Assembly (NCBI GenBank): GCA_003996215.1
Contig: QJPP01001838.1
Location: forward strand, 36,074 to 100,073
Direction: 5' to 3'
Origin: Jaltomata sinuosa
Taxonomy: Eukaryota > Streptophyta > Magnoliopsida > Solanales > Solanaceae
Length of the DNA stretch: 64,000 bases
A model generated the notes under the pieces. It saw only the letters and a list, made by a program, of their open reading frames with translations. It searched no databases and was not told where the DNA came from. The position numbers and the translations under genes are program-made. Positions within the stretch are counted from its first letter, which is position 1. Each line of letters opens with the position of its first letter. Shown piece by piece: positions 12,253 to 24,758 of this stretch.

Positions 12253-13454
12253 ATTATTTCTAATTTCTCCCTACTAATATTATGGGAACTACGTTTGACC
12301 AGATACCTGCTTTAACGGGATACGTAGGCACCACAACGGCTCGGTCATATCACCCAGAAAATGAAAACTGGGCAGACTTTTTGAGAAAGGAATCTCAAAA
12401 ATTCAGAAAGCAAAGCTCATTCTCTAACAATTCAAAGTACATATTATGCCAAAGAGTGCGACTGAGGTGAATTTTGAGAAAGAATCGTGCGATCCCCGCA
12501 GAGTGTCAAATCTCTTAAACAAGACAGGGTTCATCGCAAAACCTCTAATTGGGGCATAAATTTTAAGGGGGGCCTCAAAAATATTACCAAGCTTTATTTG
12601 AGAATTCAGAGACAAACTCCGAGAATTCCCCGGCACCAGGAGATCAGAGTCTACTTCAGAAATCCCCAGCTGCAACAAGTCCAAGGTGGACTAATCCCTA
12701 CCTAGGACAAATTTCTCAAAAGATCATTTCCAAACTCCCCAGGTAGGATGCTGAAAGATCTCCAAAGCAAGCCAGCAGTGTGTTAGATATATAGAGGCCT
12801 CGAATAAAGGACGTTCATTGAGCTAGTACAGGAGATGAAAAGATAGGCATAAACTTTTCCAAGTCATCTTTTTCAAAATCTTTGTTTTTCAAAAACATGT
12901 TGGAAAAATCCTTATAAATTAATTTGCTCCTTTATAACCTAGTTCTGTCTTACATCTATTGTGACTCGAGGAGTCAAGGATAACAAGAACCCGAGGATGG
13001 AGAGCACCCAGAGATGATAAAGTAAGGATCAAAAGGCCAAAAGTGGTCAACACAAATTAGTTTTGCCAAAATTAACCATTTTTTGTGGACGCAAGTTATC
13101 CAAAAAGTGTCAGGGATCGACGAAAGTCTCTAATTTTTCAGTGTATTCAAAGCAATATAATGAGACCAAATGCCCAAAGTCAACAAAGAAGAGCCAAGAC
13201 TATTGGGAGAAGTCAAAAGAGGTAGAGTTTTCCAGAACTAATAACTTGTGGGTACAGGGTCTACCTGATAAGGAGAGATCAATGACATCCTCATAAAACC
13301 CCTCAACAAATCGGGGATCATAATGAGCATACAATGTTCAAAAATGGTACACACAAATGAGTCAACACGATAACATAGAGACTAAAGGTGATATTTTCTG
13401 CAACTATCGTACATGCAATTGCACGATCATCTATGCCATTATCATATTTGTATA

Positions 13455-13745
13455 TCACTAAGACCATGTCACAAAGACCATGTCATGAAGACTATGTCGC
13501 GAAGACCATGTCATGAAGACCATATCATAAATACCATGTCATGAAGATTATGTCACGAAGACCATATCACGAAGACTATATCACAAAGACCATGTCGCAA
13601 AGATCATCATGAAGAACATGTCACAAAGACCATTTCACGAGGACTACGTCATGAAAACCATATCACAAGGATCATATCACGAAGACCATATCACAAGGAT
13701 CATGCCATAGGGGTCATGCTACAAAGGCCATTATCATCAATTACC
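13455..13745 (+). repeat. 14-bp tandem array, about 20 degenerate copies
   Basis: Unit GAAGACCATGTCAY, with A/G and C/T exchanges between copies; a few copies are shortened or lengthened by one to three bases. It translates to no consistent peptide because stops and frame changes are frequent. Confidence 0.85.
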
Positions 13746-13867
13746 ACATGTGTATGTTTGTTGCGAAGACCATATTTCCCTCTCCGACTGGTTTTGAAAG
13801 AGGATGACATTCATAGGTGTCTCTAAGTCATATTTGATGCACAGGATCGACCTGAAAGCATTAATGC

Positions 13868-14130
13868 CTATTATTGCGTGGAGACGATAGAGTTTGACAT
13901 CAAGGATATTTATGCATTCATATTCATATCGCGCAGAGATGATGGAGTCTGGTGTTAAGAGAATTTATGTCCAATATTGTATGAAGATGGTGGAGTCTGA
14001 CAATGAGGATACTCATGCATTTATATTCATATCACGCAGAGATGACATAGTCTGGCATTAAAAGAATTTATGTCCCTTATTGCATAGATACGACAGAGTC
14101 TAACGTTAAAGGATATTTATGCATTCAAGA
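13868..14130 (+). repeat. Alternating two-type tandem array (about 104-bp dimer)
   Basis: Two related monomers of about 54 and 50 bp alternate A-B-A-B-A. Both carry an AGTCTG-like core (GATGGAGTCTGGTGTTAAG in B). A-type monomers end in TATGCATTCATATTCATATC and B-type in TTATGTCCxxTATTG. This is a small higher-order repeat. Confidence 0.75.
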
Positions 14131-14269
14131 ACATTGATCACCAGAAAATCTGGTTATATTTGATCACATGGAAAAAGGCCTTTGCCAGTACCACAAAGAT
14201 CAAATGACCCATGTTGCAAGGGTTAAAGAAAGCATATAATCTAAGGGATGTCTATGAGACGCCATCCAA

Positions 14270-14865
14270 AGTCAAACAACAAACTGGATTTTACCTAAAA
14301 TTGATAGGTCAAAGGTCATTTGTAAGCCACAATGATGTTTGAAATTGGATAGTATGCAAGATTGCCCAAAATTGTTATCTGTAAGATGCAGCGATATTTG
14401 AAACTAGATAGTGTGAAAGACCACCCAAAGGTTGACAGATCAAGGGTTATTCGTAAGACACAATAATATTTGAAATTGAATAAATGTGCAAGACTACCAA
14501 AAATTAACAGTCCAAGGGTTATCTATAAACAGCGACATATCCCAGTAGATATTGTGCAGGTTTACCCAAGGGATAACAATTCAAGGAAAATATGTAAGTC
14601 ATACTACATCCAAAATTGGATAAAAGTGCAGGATTGCCTGAAAGTAGACAATTCGAGGAATATATGTAAGTTTCCTCTATCTAAAATTGGATGATATGTA
14701 AGATTACTCGAGAGCTAAAAATTTAAGGGATATCCATAATCTGCCTCTTATCCAAAGTCGGATGATGTGTGAGATTACCCGAGGCCTGATAATTCATGGG
14801 ATATCTATAAGTCACGTCAATATAGATGATACGCAAGACTTACCCAAGGTCATATGACAAAGATT
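14270..14865 (+). repeat. About 75-bp tandem array, roughly eight diverged copies
   Basis: Each copy has AAATTGGATARTRTGCAAGA, then a CCCAAAA-like spacer, then AAGGGTTATCTRTAAG. Divergence between copies is high, so the array is old or gene-converted poorly. Confidence 0.75.
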
Positions 14866-14949
14866 ATTACTGATGGCCGCGAGAGCTATCATGTTAGAGA
14901 AGACTACAAGTGGTTACGAGAACCGTTATATTGCAATAGGCTACAAAGA

Positions 14950-17665
14950 TCGTTAAACTTGTAGTAGGCAAACTCGATAAGAGCTAAGTGATCGTCCCAA
15001 TTAACTTTAAAATCAATCAGACAAGCTATCAACATATCCTCCAAGGTCTGAATAGTATGTTCTACCTGGCCATCCATCTGAGGGTGAAAAGTTGTGCTAA
15101 GCTTCACTTGAGTACCAAGGCCTCTGTGAAAAGACTTCTAAAACTAGGATGTAAACTGAGTACCTCTATTTGAAATGATGGACAATGGAACACCATGCAA
15201 TCGGACTATCTCACGGATGTAGAGTCTGGCATAATTCTCAACTGAATCAGTAGTCTTAACAGCCAAAAAGTGGGATGACTTAGTCATCCGATCGACAATC
15301 ACCCAAATAGAATTATATTGCCTACGAGTACGAGGCAAACCTATAATGATGTCCATATTGTTCGCTTCCCACTTCCAAGTAGGAAGGTCAATATCCTGAT
15401 TCATACCACCCGATCGTTGATGCTCTACCTTCACTTACTGACAGTTGGGACACTTAGCCACAAAACCGGCTATGTCCCTCTTCATACCATTTTGCCAATA
15501 AACTTCCCATAGATCATGGTACATCTTGGTGGAACCAGAGTGAATAGAATATCTGGAACTATGAGCCTTAGTCAAAATCTATTATCTCAACCCATCAACG
15601 TCGGGAACACACAATCGACCCTGATAATGGAGCACACCATCTCCCTCTTGGGATAAAACCTCAACCCTTTGATGATGGATGGAACCCTTTAGCTGAAGCA
15701 AAATAGGATCACTACCTTGCTTTGCCGTTACTTCAGCTACCAAAGATTATTCAGAACCATTCTGAACAATAACACCACCTTCTGTCAAGTCCATAAGGCG
15801 AACTCCTAATCGAGCAAGCCTATGAACCTCTTTAACCAATTCCTTCTTCCCGTCCTCAACCGAATACACAACTACCCATGGATAATCTACTTAGTGCATA
15901 TGCTACTACATTGGCCTTTCCCAGATGGTAAAGCACACTCATGTCATAATCCATAAGGAGCTCAAGCCATCTCCTTTGATGAAGATTCAATTCCTTCTAA
16001 GAAAATACATACTGGAGACTCTTATGATCGGTGAATACATCCACGTGAACACCATACAAGTAGTATCTCCAAATCTTCAAAGCAAAAACCACGGCTACTA
16101 ACTCAAGATCATGAGTAGGGTAGTTCTTCTCATGGATATTAAGCTATATCGAAGCATAAGCAATCATCTTACCACGCTGCATCAAAACACAACCCAAGCC
16201 AATCCTAGAAGTATCACAATACATAACAAAGTCATCTAGGCCCTCGGGTAGAGCCAACATAGGAGCGGTGGTCAACCTAGTCTTCAATTCTTGAAAGTTC
16301 TTCTCACATAGATCAGATCACTGAAATTTAACCTTCTTCTAAGTTAACCGAGTCAATGGGGCAGCAATGGAAGAAAATCCTTCCACAAATCTCCTGTAGT
16401 AACCAGCCAAACCCAAAAAACTCCTAATATCGGACGGGGAAGTTGGTCTAGGCCAGTTCTTTACTACCTCAATCTTTTGAGAATCAACTCGAATACCATC
16501 TCTAGTCACAATATGACCCAAAAAAGCAACAGACTGCATCCAAAACTCACACTTGCTAAACTTAGAAAATAACTACTGATCCTTGAGAGTTTGGAACACC
16601 ACTCTCAAATGGTCTACATGCTCCTCATTACTCCGATAATAGATAAGGATATCATCAATGAACACAATCACAAACATATCAAAATACTGCTTGAACACAT
16701 GGTTCATCAAATCCATAAAAGTTGCGGGAGCATTCATTAGACCAAAAGACATCACAATAAATTTATAATGATCATACCGAGTTCTGAAGGCCGCCTTTAG
16801 AATGTCACACTCTCTAACACGAAGCTGATGATAACCGGATCTAAGGTCAATCTTGGAGAAGAAACTAGCACTCTGAAGCTGATCAAACAAGTCATCAATC
16901 CTAGGAATGGGATACGTATTCTTAATTGTGACCTTGTTCAACTGACGGTAGTCGATACACATTATGAGGGAACCATCTTTCTTTTGCACAAATAAGACTG
17001 GAGCACCCCATGGAGGGATGTTGGGTCGAATGAAACCCTTATCAAGGAGATCTTTCAACTGCTCCTTCAATTTCTTAAGCTCCACTGGAGCCATTCTATA
17101 AGGAGAAAGAGAGATAGGATTCGTATCTGGAAGAAGATCTATTCCAAAGTCAATCTCCCACTTAGGAGGGACTCCGGGTAAATCATTGGGAAACACTTCT
17201 AGGAACTCATTAACAACAGGAACAGACTAAAGGAATGGGGTTTCAGACTCTGTGTCCATCACCTGAACTATATGATAAACATAACCCTTAGAAATCATCT
17301 TCCTAGACTTAAGATAAGATATGAAATGACCCTTGGAGGATAGAGGATTACCTTGCCATTCTAAGACAGGCTCATTTGGAAACTTGAAACTGATGACTCG
17401 AGTACGACAATCAACCAAGGCATAACATGCATACAACCAATACATACCAAGAATAACATCAAAGTGAGGCATCTCCAACTCTACTAGATGCGCTGAAGCG
17501 ACTCTATGAAGGATTGAGATAGGGAAATTTTGATAGCTTCTTTTGGATAGGACTTACTCACCAACAGGAGTAGAAACATAAAAGGGTTCTAAAAGCTAAT
17601 CTGGACTAATCTCGAACATGCAAGCAACATAAGGGGTCATAAAAGATAAGATAAGAATGCACTTG
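14950..17665 (-). pseudogene. Element A (Tekay/Del gypsy) pol: protease, RT, RNase H, partial integrase
   Basis: Minus-strand order: protease C-terminal part with HFDVILGMYWLYACYA near 17450; RT from LKDLLDKGFIRPNIPPWGAP near 17040, including VDYRQLNKVTIKNTYPIPRI and an intact FIDDILIYY box near 16640; RT thumb GHIVTRDGIRVDSQKIEVVK near 16500; RNase H with YCDTSRIGLGCVLMQ near 16200; integrase with WKWEANNMDIIIGLP near 15375, IISNRGTQFTS near 15150 and QMDGQVEHTIQTLED near 15070. It breaks off at about 14950 in LIEFAYYKFND. Stops interrupt each domain (for example KDQ*LFSK at 16572). At 17665 the coding sequence stops in the middle of the protease and resumes at 37609, because a CACTA transposon sits between. 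Confidence 0.9.
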
Positions 17666-17689
17666 AACTACCAGAAATTGGGCCTATGG

Positions 17690-17935
17690 GAACAGACATG
17701 CTAGTAACCATTTCAAAAATGTTGCTATAACAAGTCTAGTGCAACAGTTATGACCGTTATCATAAGTTTTGGTTCCTATTGACATGGATTAGCCATATGA
17801 CCATTGCCATTAATATATTACCATTGCAATAGGACTACTTATAGCAATGGTCTTGTGTGTTTTTACGCTAAAAGCATCAATAGTAATGGTTGTTTGAAAT
17901 TTTTTATTTATTGGAATGGTTAATTAATCCATTAA
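17690..17935 (+). repeat. Left subterminal repeats of CACTA-1
   Basis: Several copies of CCATTGCAATAG or its complement (for example near 17822 and 17842), plus weaker CCATTGCCATTA and GTTGCTATAAC forms. Such motifs are the usual binding sites of the TNPA-type protein in En/Spm elements. Confidence 0.75.
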
Positions 17936-18499
17936 AGTTCCCTCCACATTTTCCCTCAATAATTTTGGTCACCCGCCAATGACAAAAATATTTTCTTTTT
18001 TTCTATTTTTCTTAAAACATAATTTAGAAACAATCTCTTTTAAGCTTGGCTCATTTTGGCAACTACACTCATCAGACAACAAATAGCTCACTCTCTCATC
18101 TCTCTAACCTCTCTCTAGGTTGAATCAAAACTTCTCTCTTCTCTAGCCTTAGCTTCGCTGCAAATCTGAGCCAATGCTCTCAGATTTGTGCTAATCTCTG
18201 CTTGTTTTTTAGTATTAGGAGCTAAAATCTACAAACCCCTCTCATCTTTTTGAGGATTTGTGTAATTTTAGTTGGTGTTTTGGTTATTATAGTTGGAGGT
18301 GGAGCCGTTTTAAGCTAAATCTCTGAGATTTTAGCTAAATTTATTTGTGATTGAAACTGATAAATCTTAAATTTCTTCAACAAGTTTGATCTTTGAAGGT
18401 ATTTTTCTTTAATCTTTTGTTTTCTCTTCATGTTTTGAGCTATGGGGTTAGTGAAAATGTCAAATTTTCTTGTTGCATATGCTGTTAGATTTTCAGTGT

Positions 18500-19010
18500 G
18501 AGTGGATGTTACTTTGTTTATTTAGGGTTTGTGAAATTATTGGATTTTGTTGTTGGAATTTAGTTGATGTTGTGTGTTGGTGTTAGTTTGTTGTTGTTAG
18601 GTGTGTTAAATTGTTGTATTTCTCAATTGCATGTACGATTTAGCTATTTCTATGTGTTGGTGTTAATTTGTTGTTGTTAGGTGTGGTAAAATTGTTGGAT
18701 TTCTCAGTTGCATGTATGATTTAGTTGTTTATGTGTGTTGGTGTTAATTTATTGTTGTTAGGTGTGATAAAATTATTTGATTTCTCTGTTGCATGTATGA
18801 TTTAGTTACTGCTATGTGTTGGTAGTAATTTTTTACTGTTAGGTCTAGTATAACTATTGAATTTCTCTATTGCATTTGCTATTAAATTAGCTATTATTTT
18901 TTGTCTTAATTTCTTGTTGTTAGGTATGGTATAATTATGAGATTTTACTGTTGTATGTGCTATTAAATAGCTACTTTGTGTGGTCTTAATTTGTTGTTGA
19001 TGGAATCTTT
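18500..19010 (+). repeat. About 80-bp tandem array, six copies
   Basis: Each copy contains TTGTTGTTAGGTGTGRTAAAA, then TTTCTCNGTTGCATGTATGA, then TTAGTTRxTATGTGTTGGTG. Copies get more diverged to the right. A seventh distant copy may lie near 20470-20570. Confidence 0.75.
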
Positions 19011-20489
19011 TTGGTAGATTGTTCAATGTGGACATTGATGTTGGATATTCTATTGCACTAGTTATTTATAAATCTGGTAGTGGTTTATTATTTTATATTT
19101 GATTTGTGTGACTGAATTTTTACTGGCAGCTTTGGTGAAATTGGTTGTTGTAAATCAGATTACTCTTGCCATTGATCTTGAATTTCTGATGCATGATTTA
19201 CTAAGTTAGTGTGGTGTGGGTTAAAACTGTATCTTTTTTGTTTTTTTGATAATAGTTTGTGTGTCACCTTTCTCGAATGTTCAAAAAATTAGATTAAAAT
19301 GTATCAGCTTCTTTATAAGAAATGACCATTGTTTGTTCAAAAAAGTTAATTCTGGAATCTGTTTTCTTGAAGTGTCCAAACATTTGCTAAGTTGTTAGTT
19401 TATTTAGTGTGACATCTCTTTTATTTATATTACTGGTTTTTACTAGGCTGTCTGTATTTAGTGTGTCATCCCTTTCATTTAAGTTACTGGTTTTGGCTAA
19501 GCTATATGGTTTACTTATTGTGTCATCTCTTTCATCTACTTAGTGTATCTGCTTAAGTGTGTAATCTGTTTTATTGAATTGTCATCTACTAGTTTTGGCT
19601 ATGTTTTGCTCAAGACTTAACTGAAAAATTATCTTTTATTAAAAAGGGACTGTTTGGTCAAGTATTCTTTTAAGTTTTTCAAAATAGGCATCAGTATTTT
19701 CTTTTCAAGACTATTCCCTTCACTGATAATTTTTATTGAGTCGGTGTAATATCTTAAACTGTAATATATATTTTTATGGGTATGGTCAGCCTTATTTAAT
19801 TGGTTACTCAGTCAAAGTTAAAAGATATTAGTTATCATGTCATGCCTCACTCAGATTTTGGGCCTTGACAAAAGTGATATTCAAAAGAAAATGTTGAACT
19901 AGTTTATCCTTTTGCCAAAATTTATATGTAATGTATTTGTGGCTTGGCATGGATATAAAGCTTCTAATTGTCAGTTGAATGTAATTTGGCCTCTTGTTAT
20001 TATGAAAATCTACATATGGCAAGTATTTTGTTCTCTGTTTCTCGAACTATCCAAAAATATAACATTACTTGTGTTCGATCCTTCAAAAATGCACTACTTG
20101 TGGAGGATCTTACACGTATACACACTGATATTCTAGAAGCGTCCGAGCAAGATAAACTTTATTCTTATTTGGATTGTATAAAGCTTTTGCTTACTATTTT
20201 CATGTCACAAGTATTTTAATTAGGACTTGGACATGATAACTTTAATCACTTCCCTTGGCTATTTCATGTTTGCAGCCAAGCAACTCACATTTTCCATAAT
20301 TTCATCATTTGTGGATTGATTGTTGAAGAATTTTCATCTGCCGAAGATTTGCAAGTAAATTTTGTCCGCTGATCTAACGAATTCTTGATCTGGTTAGTTG
20401 AACCCTCAATTATTCCATTTTGAAATCTGTGCATTCTCAATGTATATTAATCTAAGTTTGTTTAAAGTGTTGCTATTGTGGATCTTAAT

Positions 20490-21140
20490 TTTATTGGTAA
20501 CTGTAGTAAAATTGTTTACTCTGTCATTGATGTTGGATTTCATGTTGCATAACTTTTTAATAAATTTGGTAGTGTGGTTTATCTTTGTTTCTTTTTGTTT
20601 TGTGATAATGTATTTTGTGACTAAATTTTAATGGTAGGTATGGTGAAATTGTTCACGGTAGACCACATCTCTCATGCTATTGATGTTGGCTTTTCTGATG
20701 CATGAACTATTAGTTTGGTAGTGTGGGTTAAACCTAAATTTTTTGTTTTCTGATAATAGTTTCTGTGACTATCTCGCCTTTCTCGAATGCCCATAAGTGG
20801 TTGACAACATAAATTTGTGAAGCATAATAAACTTATGGCTATTTTAATATAATTAGTTATTACCTTGAGAGTTTTTCTTTAAAATGTCTTTGTTAAGCCA
20901 CTTTGATGTTATTATGACTAAAAGTTTATATTTGTATCTACTGGAATGATGTCCACCCCTTTAAAAATGTACATTTCTATTATAAGAAAGTGTAGCATCT
21001 AGTTATGTCTTGATAAATAAAATTAGATGAAAATATATCAGTTTCATACTAAGAAAATGACCACCATTGTCTGTTCAAAAAATTGAAGTCTGAAAATGTC
21101 TTTTCTTGAAGTGTGCAAACATTGGCTGAACTGTTTGTTT
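20490..21140 (+). repeat. Second copy of a long direct duplication (first copy 19010-19400)
   Basis: Shared strings in the same order include TTCTGATGCATGA, GATAATAGTTT, CCTTTCTCGAATG, TATCAG followed by ATAAGAAAATGACCA-like text, TGTTCAAAAAA and TTCTTGAAGTGTCCAAACAT. The right copy has an insertion of about 200 bp (around 20810-21000). Confidence 0.65.
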
Positions 21141-21337
21141 GCTAGTGTGTCATCTCTGAAACATTAAGTTATTGATTTCCTAGTTGTTAATTTATCTTGT
21201 TTTTGGGTTAACAATGTGTAATACTGTAAAGTGGTTAATGAAAATGATATTGTGCATGCTGAACATTGTTGCCATTTATGTTTCATAGTCTATCATAAAT
21301 CATAATTTTTTTGATTTCTTGTGTCACATAGATTACT

Positions 21338-24300
21338 ATGAATAATTTAGATAGAAGTTGGATGAGTCTAAGAAGAAGCTCTGATGAGTTCATAAATGAA
21401 GTGAAGGATTTCCTTGATAAAGCGTTTGAATGAGCTTCTAAAGGAAATGAAATATTGTGCCCTTGTGAGGATTGCAAGAATTGATATTGGCATTACAGAA
21501 ATGTGGTGGAGGATCACTTGTTTGCAAAAGGATTTGTCGAAGGATACAACAGGTGGATTTCTCATGGGGAAATAGTATCCTCTCGTACATTACATCCAAG
21601 CAGTAACGATGAAGATTGTAATAGTCATGATGATATTGATGGACTGCTTTATGATGCTTTTAGAAATATAGAGGATGATGCAGGGCATGGAGAAGGAGTG
21701 AGAGAAGGACTATCTGAAGATGCAAAAAGGTTTTTCAGATTAGTCGAAGAAGGGACAAAAAAGTTATATCCAGGGTGAGCTTTGTCATTCGGTTATACTT
21801 GCTTAAACGCCTACGTGGATTGAGTAATATGGCATTTTCATATCTGTTAGACTTGTTAAAAGAAGCTTTTCCCTTTGCTCAACTCCCTAAGTCTTTCAAT
21901 AAGGCTAAAAAGATGATAAAAGATCTAGGTCTCGGTTATGATAAAATACATACATGTCCTAACGATTGTATGTTATTTTGGAAAGACAAGGTAGAGGCAG
22001 ATAATTGCACTGTGTGTGGGTATTCTAGATGGACTAAGGTTGGTGATAGTTTGACTAGTGCAACCTCTAAAATACCCGCAAAGGTTTTAAGATACTATCC
22101 TTTAAAGCCTAGGCTTCAGAGAATGTTCATGTGTGCTGAAACGGCAGTTGCAATGAGATGGCATGCTACTGAACGACCTAATGATGGGAATTTAAGACAC
22201 CCTATTGATGGAGAAGCTTGGAAGCATTTTGATTCTTTGCATCCAACCTTCTCAAATGATCCTTGAAACATCAGATTGGGTCTTTCAAGTGATGGGTTCA
22301 ATCCATTTCGAACCATGAGCATTTCCCATAGCACTGACCAGTTATGTTGATGAATTATAATTTGTCTCCGTGGATTTGCATGAAGACAGAGTACATAATG
22401 TTGTCAATAATCATTCCAGGTCCATATTCTCCAGGAAATGATATTGAGGTGTACCTACAATCATTAATTGATGAATTGAATGAGCTATGGGAAATTGGGG
22501 TTGAAACATATGATGCTCATTCGAAGTAAACATTTCAAATGTGTGCATCTTTATTATGGACAGTTAGTGATTTTCCAACGCTAGCAATGCTGTCCGAATG
22601 GAGCACTAAGGGGAAATTGGCATGCCCAACTTGTAACTATAACACATGCTCTCAATACCTCAAACATAGTCGTAAGATGTATTACTTAGGTCATCAGGCA
22701 TTTTTACCTCCTGATCATCCATTTCGAAGAGACAAGAAATCATTTAATGGTGCTGAGGATAATAGACCTACACCTACACCACTGTCAGGCACGGAAGTTC
22801 TTGAAAAGTTACAAGATTTTAATAATGTCTTGTAAAGGACCAAAAGAGAAGTTGTCGGACTATTAAGGGTCCATGAAAGAAAAGATCCATCTTCTTTCAA
22901 TTACCATATTGGTCTACAAATCTGTTGAGGCACAATCTGGATGTGATGCATATTGGGAAGAACTGGTTTTACAGTTTGCTTGCTGCTTTACTGGATATAA
23001 TAGAAAAGTCAAAGGATCACATTAATTCTCGATTTGACTTACAAGAAATGGGCATAAGGAAGGAGCTTCATCTAGTAAAAGATAATACAAGGGGAAAAGT
23101 TTATTTAGCTAAATCCTGTTTTTCCATGAAACCGAAGAAAAAAAATTATTCTGCAGTGTGTTTGAGAATGTCAAATTACCAAAAGGGTGTGCCTCAAACA
23201 TATCAAAGCATGTAGACGTGGAAAAGATGAAAATATCAGGCTATTAGAGCCATGATGCTCATATTATGATGCATTACTTGATCCAAATTGTAGTTCAAAA
23301 AATGTTGCCCAAGCATGTTGCAGTAGTCTTGATTAGGTTGGGAAACTTCTATCAAGCCATATGTGGTAAGATTATAAAGCGGGAAGATCTAGAGGGATTG
23401 CAGGCTGAATTAAAAGAAGTTGAATGTAATGGAGCATTTGCCTATCCATTTGGTAGATGAAATTACGTTGGGGGGTCTAAATTATCATCATTATATATAT
23501 CCTATGGAGAGAGAATTTGTGAGTTGAAGGACTTTGTTCGTAATCGATTTAACCTGGAAGCATCAATTGTAGAGGGGTTTGTTGCTCAAGAGTGCTTGAC
23601 CTTTTGTTCGAGATACCTACATAATGGAGTGAAGACAAGATTTAGTAGGTACCAAACTGATCAGGATGATGAGGATGTTGAACAAGACCAAGATGATCTA
23701 CCAACTATATTCCCTAAAATAGGTCATCCAATTGGAAAAGAGAAGAAAACAAAAGGAAAGGATTTGAAGATTGATCAACAGTTAGCAAGTGAAGCACATC
23801 AATATGTTTTGTTCAATACTGGAGATGAATAAGTAGAGAATTTTATCAAGTAAGTCTTTATGTTTTGAAATTTATATATTTTGTTATTGTACTGTAAAAT
23901 TCAATATAAATGTTTAATGGTTGTATCTGAATTATTCATACTTGCAGGGAACATAAGGCTTTAATTGAGGGTAGTATTAGATCAAATGCATGGACAAGAG
24001 CAAGGATTTATAGTCAAGAATTCAGCAATTGGTTAAAAGACAAAGTTAAAACTGCTGAAGTTCCTAATCAGTTAAGATGGCTAGCTAAAGGGCCTAATAG
24101 GGTGGCAACCAGAAGCTATACGGCATACTTTGTTAATGGATACCAATTTCATATATTAAAAAGAGATTTCACAAGGAAGTCTCAAAACAGTAGAGTGTCT
24201 TTGGCTGCGACAACTGACAGTTTTGCTAGTGCCCGAGATCAGAATTCCATTGATGGAGAAGTTATGTATTAGGGTGCTATTGAAGATATTATTGAACTTG

Positions 24301-24758
24301 ATTATTATGGTTGTTTTGGTATTGTTATATTTAGATGTTCTTGGTTTCATAATGAAAAAGATGAGTATGGGTTGACCCGTGTGTACTTCAATAAATTACG
24401 TAGTACGGAGGACCCTTTTGTGTTGGCATCTCAAGTGCATCAAGTTTTCTATGTAGAGGATCCAACTGAGACGGATGTTTACTATGCTCGAAATAAAGTC
24501 CCTGTCGATTTGTATGACTTGGAGGAAGAAAATTGTCCTAATATAGGAGAAACATTTTGGAGGGAGCCTACTGAAGACATTGGTCCCTCGAACAGATTAC
24601 CCGATGATGACATTAGATAGTCAAGAGAAGTTATCCTTGTTGATGTTATTGATATGCCACTTGATGCACAATATTCAGAAAATGCAATTATGGAAACATT
24701 GGAAGAGGAGGATGATTATGATAATACTGATTGGGATTGGATGGAGGCAGATGATTAA
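21338..24758 (+). pseudogene. TNP2-type CACTA transposase (Transposase_21 family), broken
   Basis: Starts MNNLDRSWM, the usual start of plant TNP2 proteins, with the N-terminal zinc-binding domain motif CPCEDCKN near 21460. The body follows: LYLLKRLRGLSNMAFSYLLD near 21790, HTCPNDCMLFW near 21950, MRWHATE near 22155, GEAWKHFDSLHPTF near 22210 and IIPGPYSPGNDIEVYLQSLI near 22405. Next comes a DUF4218-like part (LPKHVAVVLIRLGNFYQAIC near 23310; QECLTFCSRYL near 23590), an intron at about 23851-23947 (GTAAGT...TTGCAG), and a DUF4216-like end. The C-terminus reads DWDWMEADD. The frame is lost near 21776, 22335, 22880 and 23220-23265 and again near 23460. In-frame stops include 22264 (normally Arg) and 22527 (HSK*TFQ, normally Gln). 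The protein would cut and join the element ends in the nucleus; this copy cannot. Confidence 0.88.

Larger units (their letters stand above)
11976..14890 (+). other. Tat 3' non-coding region with several tandem arrays
   Basis: About 2.9 kb with no coding potential that I trust. It starts after the integrase and contains short direct repeats near 12090-12250, a 14-bp array, a two-type alternating array and an array of about 75 bp, listed separately. Long, fast-changing 3' regions with tandem repeats are a known property of Tat-lineage elements. The 3' LTR is not recognisable; the region abuts the truncated integrase of element A near 14950. Confidence 0.7.
17936..21337 (+). other. CACTA-1 region upstream of the TNP2 start
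   Basis: AT-rich and without a reliable coding frame. A CT-rich stretch at about 18080-18150 and the GCTT/AGGT-rich text after it look like a plant 5' leader, so transcription probably starts near 18050. The rest looks like intron or untranslated sequence. It contains an 80-bp tandem array (about 18500-19010) and a long direct duplication (19010-19400 versus 20490-21140). Confidence 0.55.

Noticed and set aside
13455..13745. CRISPR-like appearance of regularly repeated short units
   Set aside because: There are no unique spacers: the units are directly adjacent and degenerate, in a plant retrotransposon 3' region.
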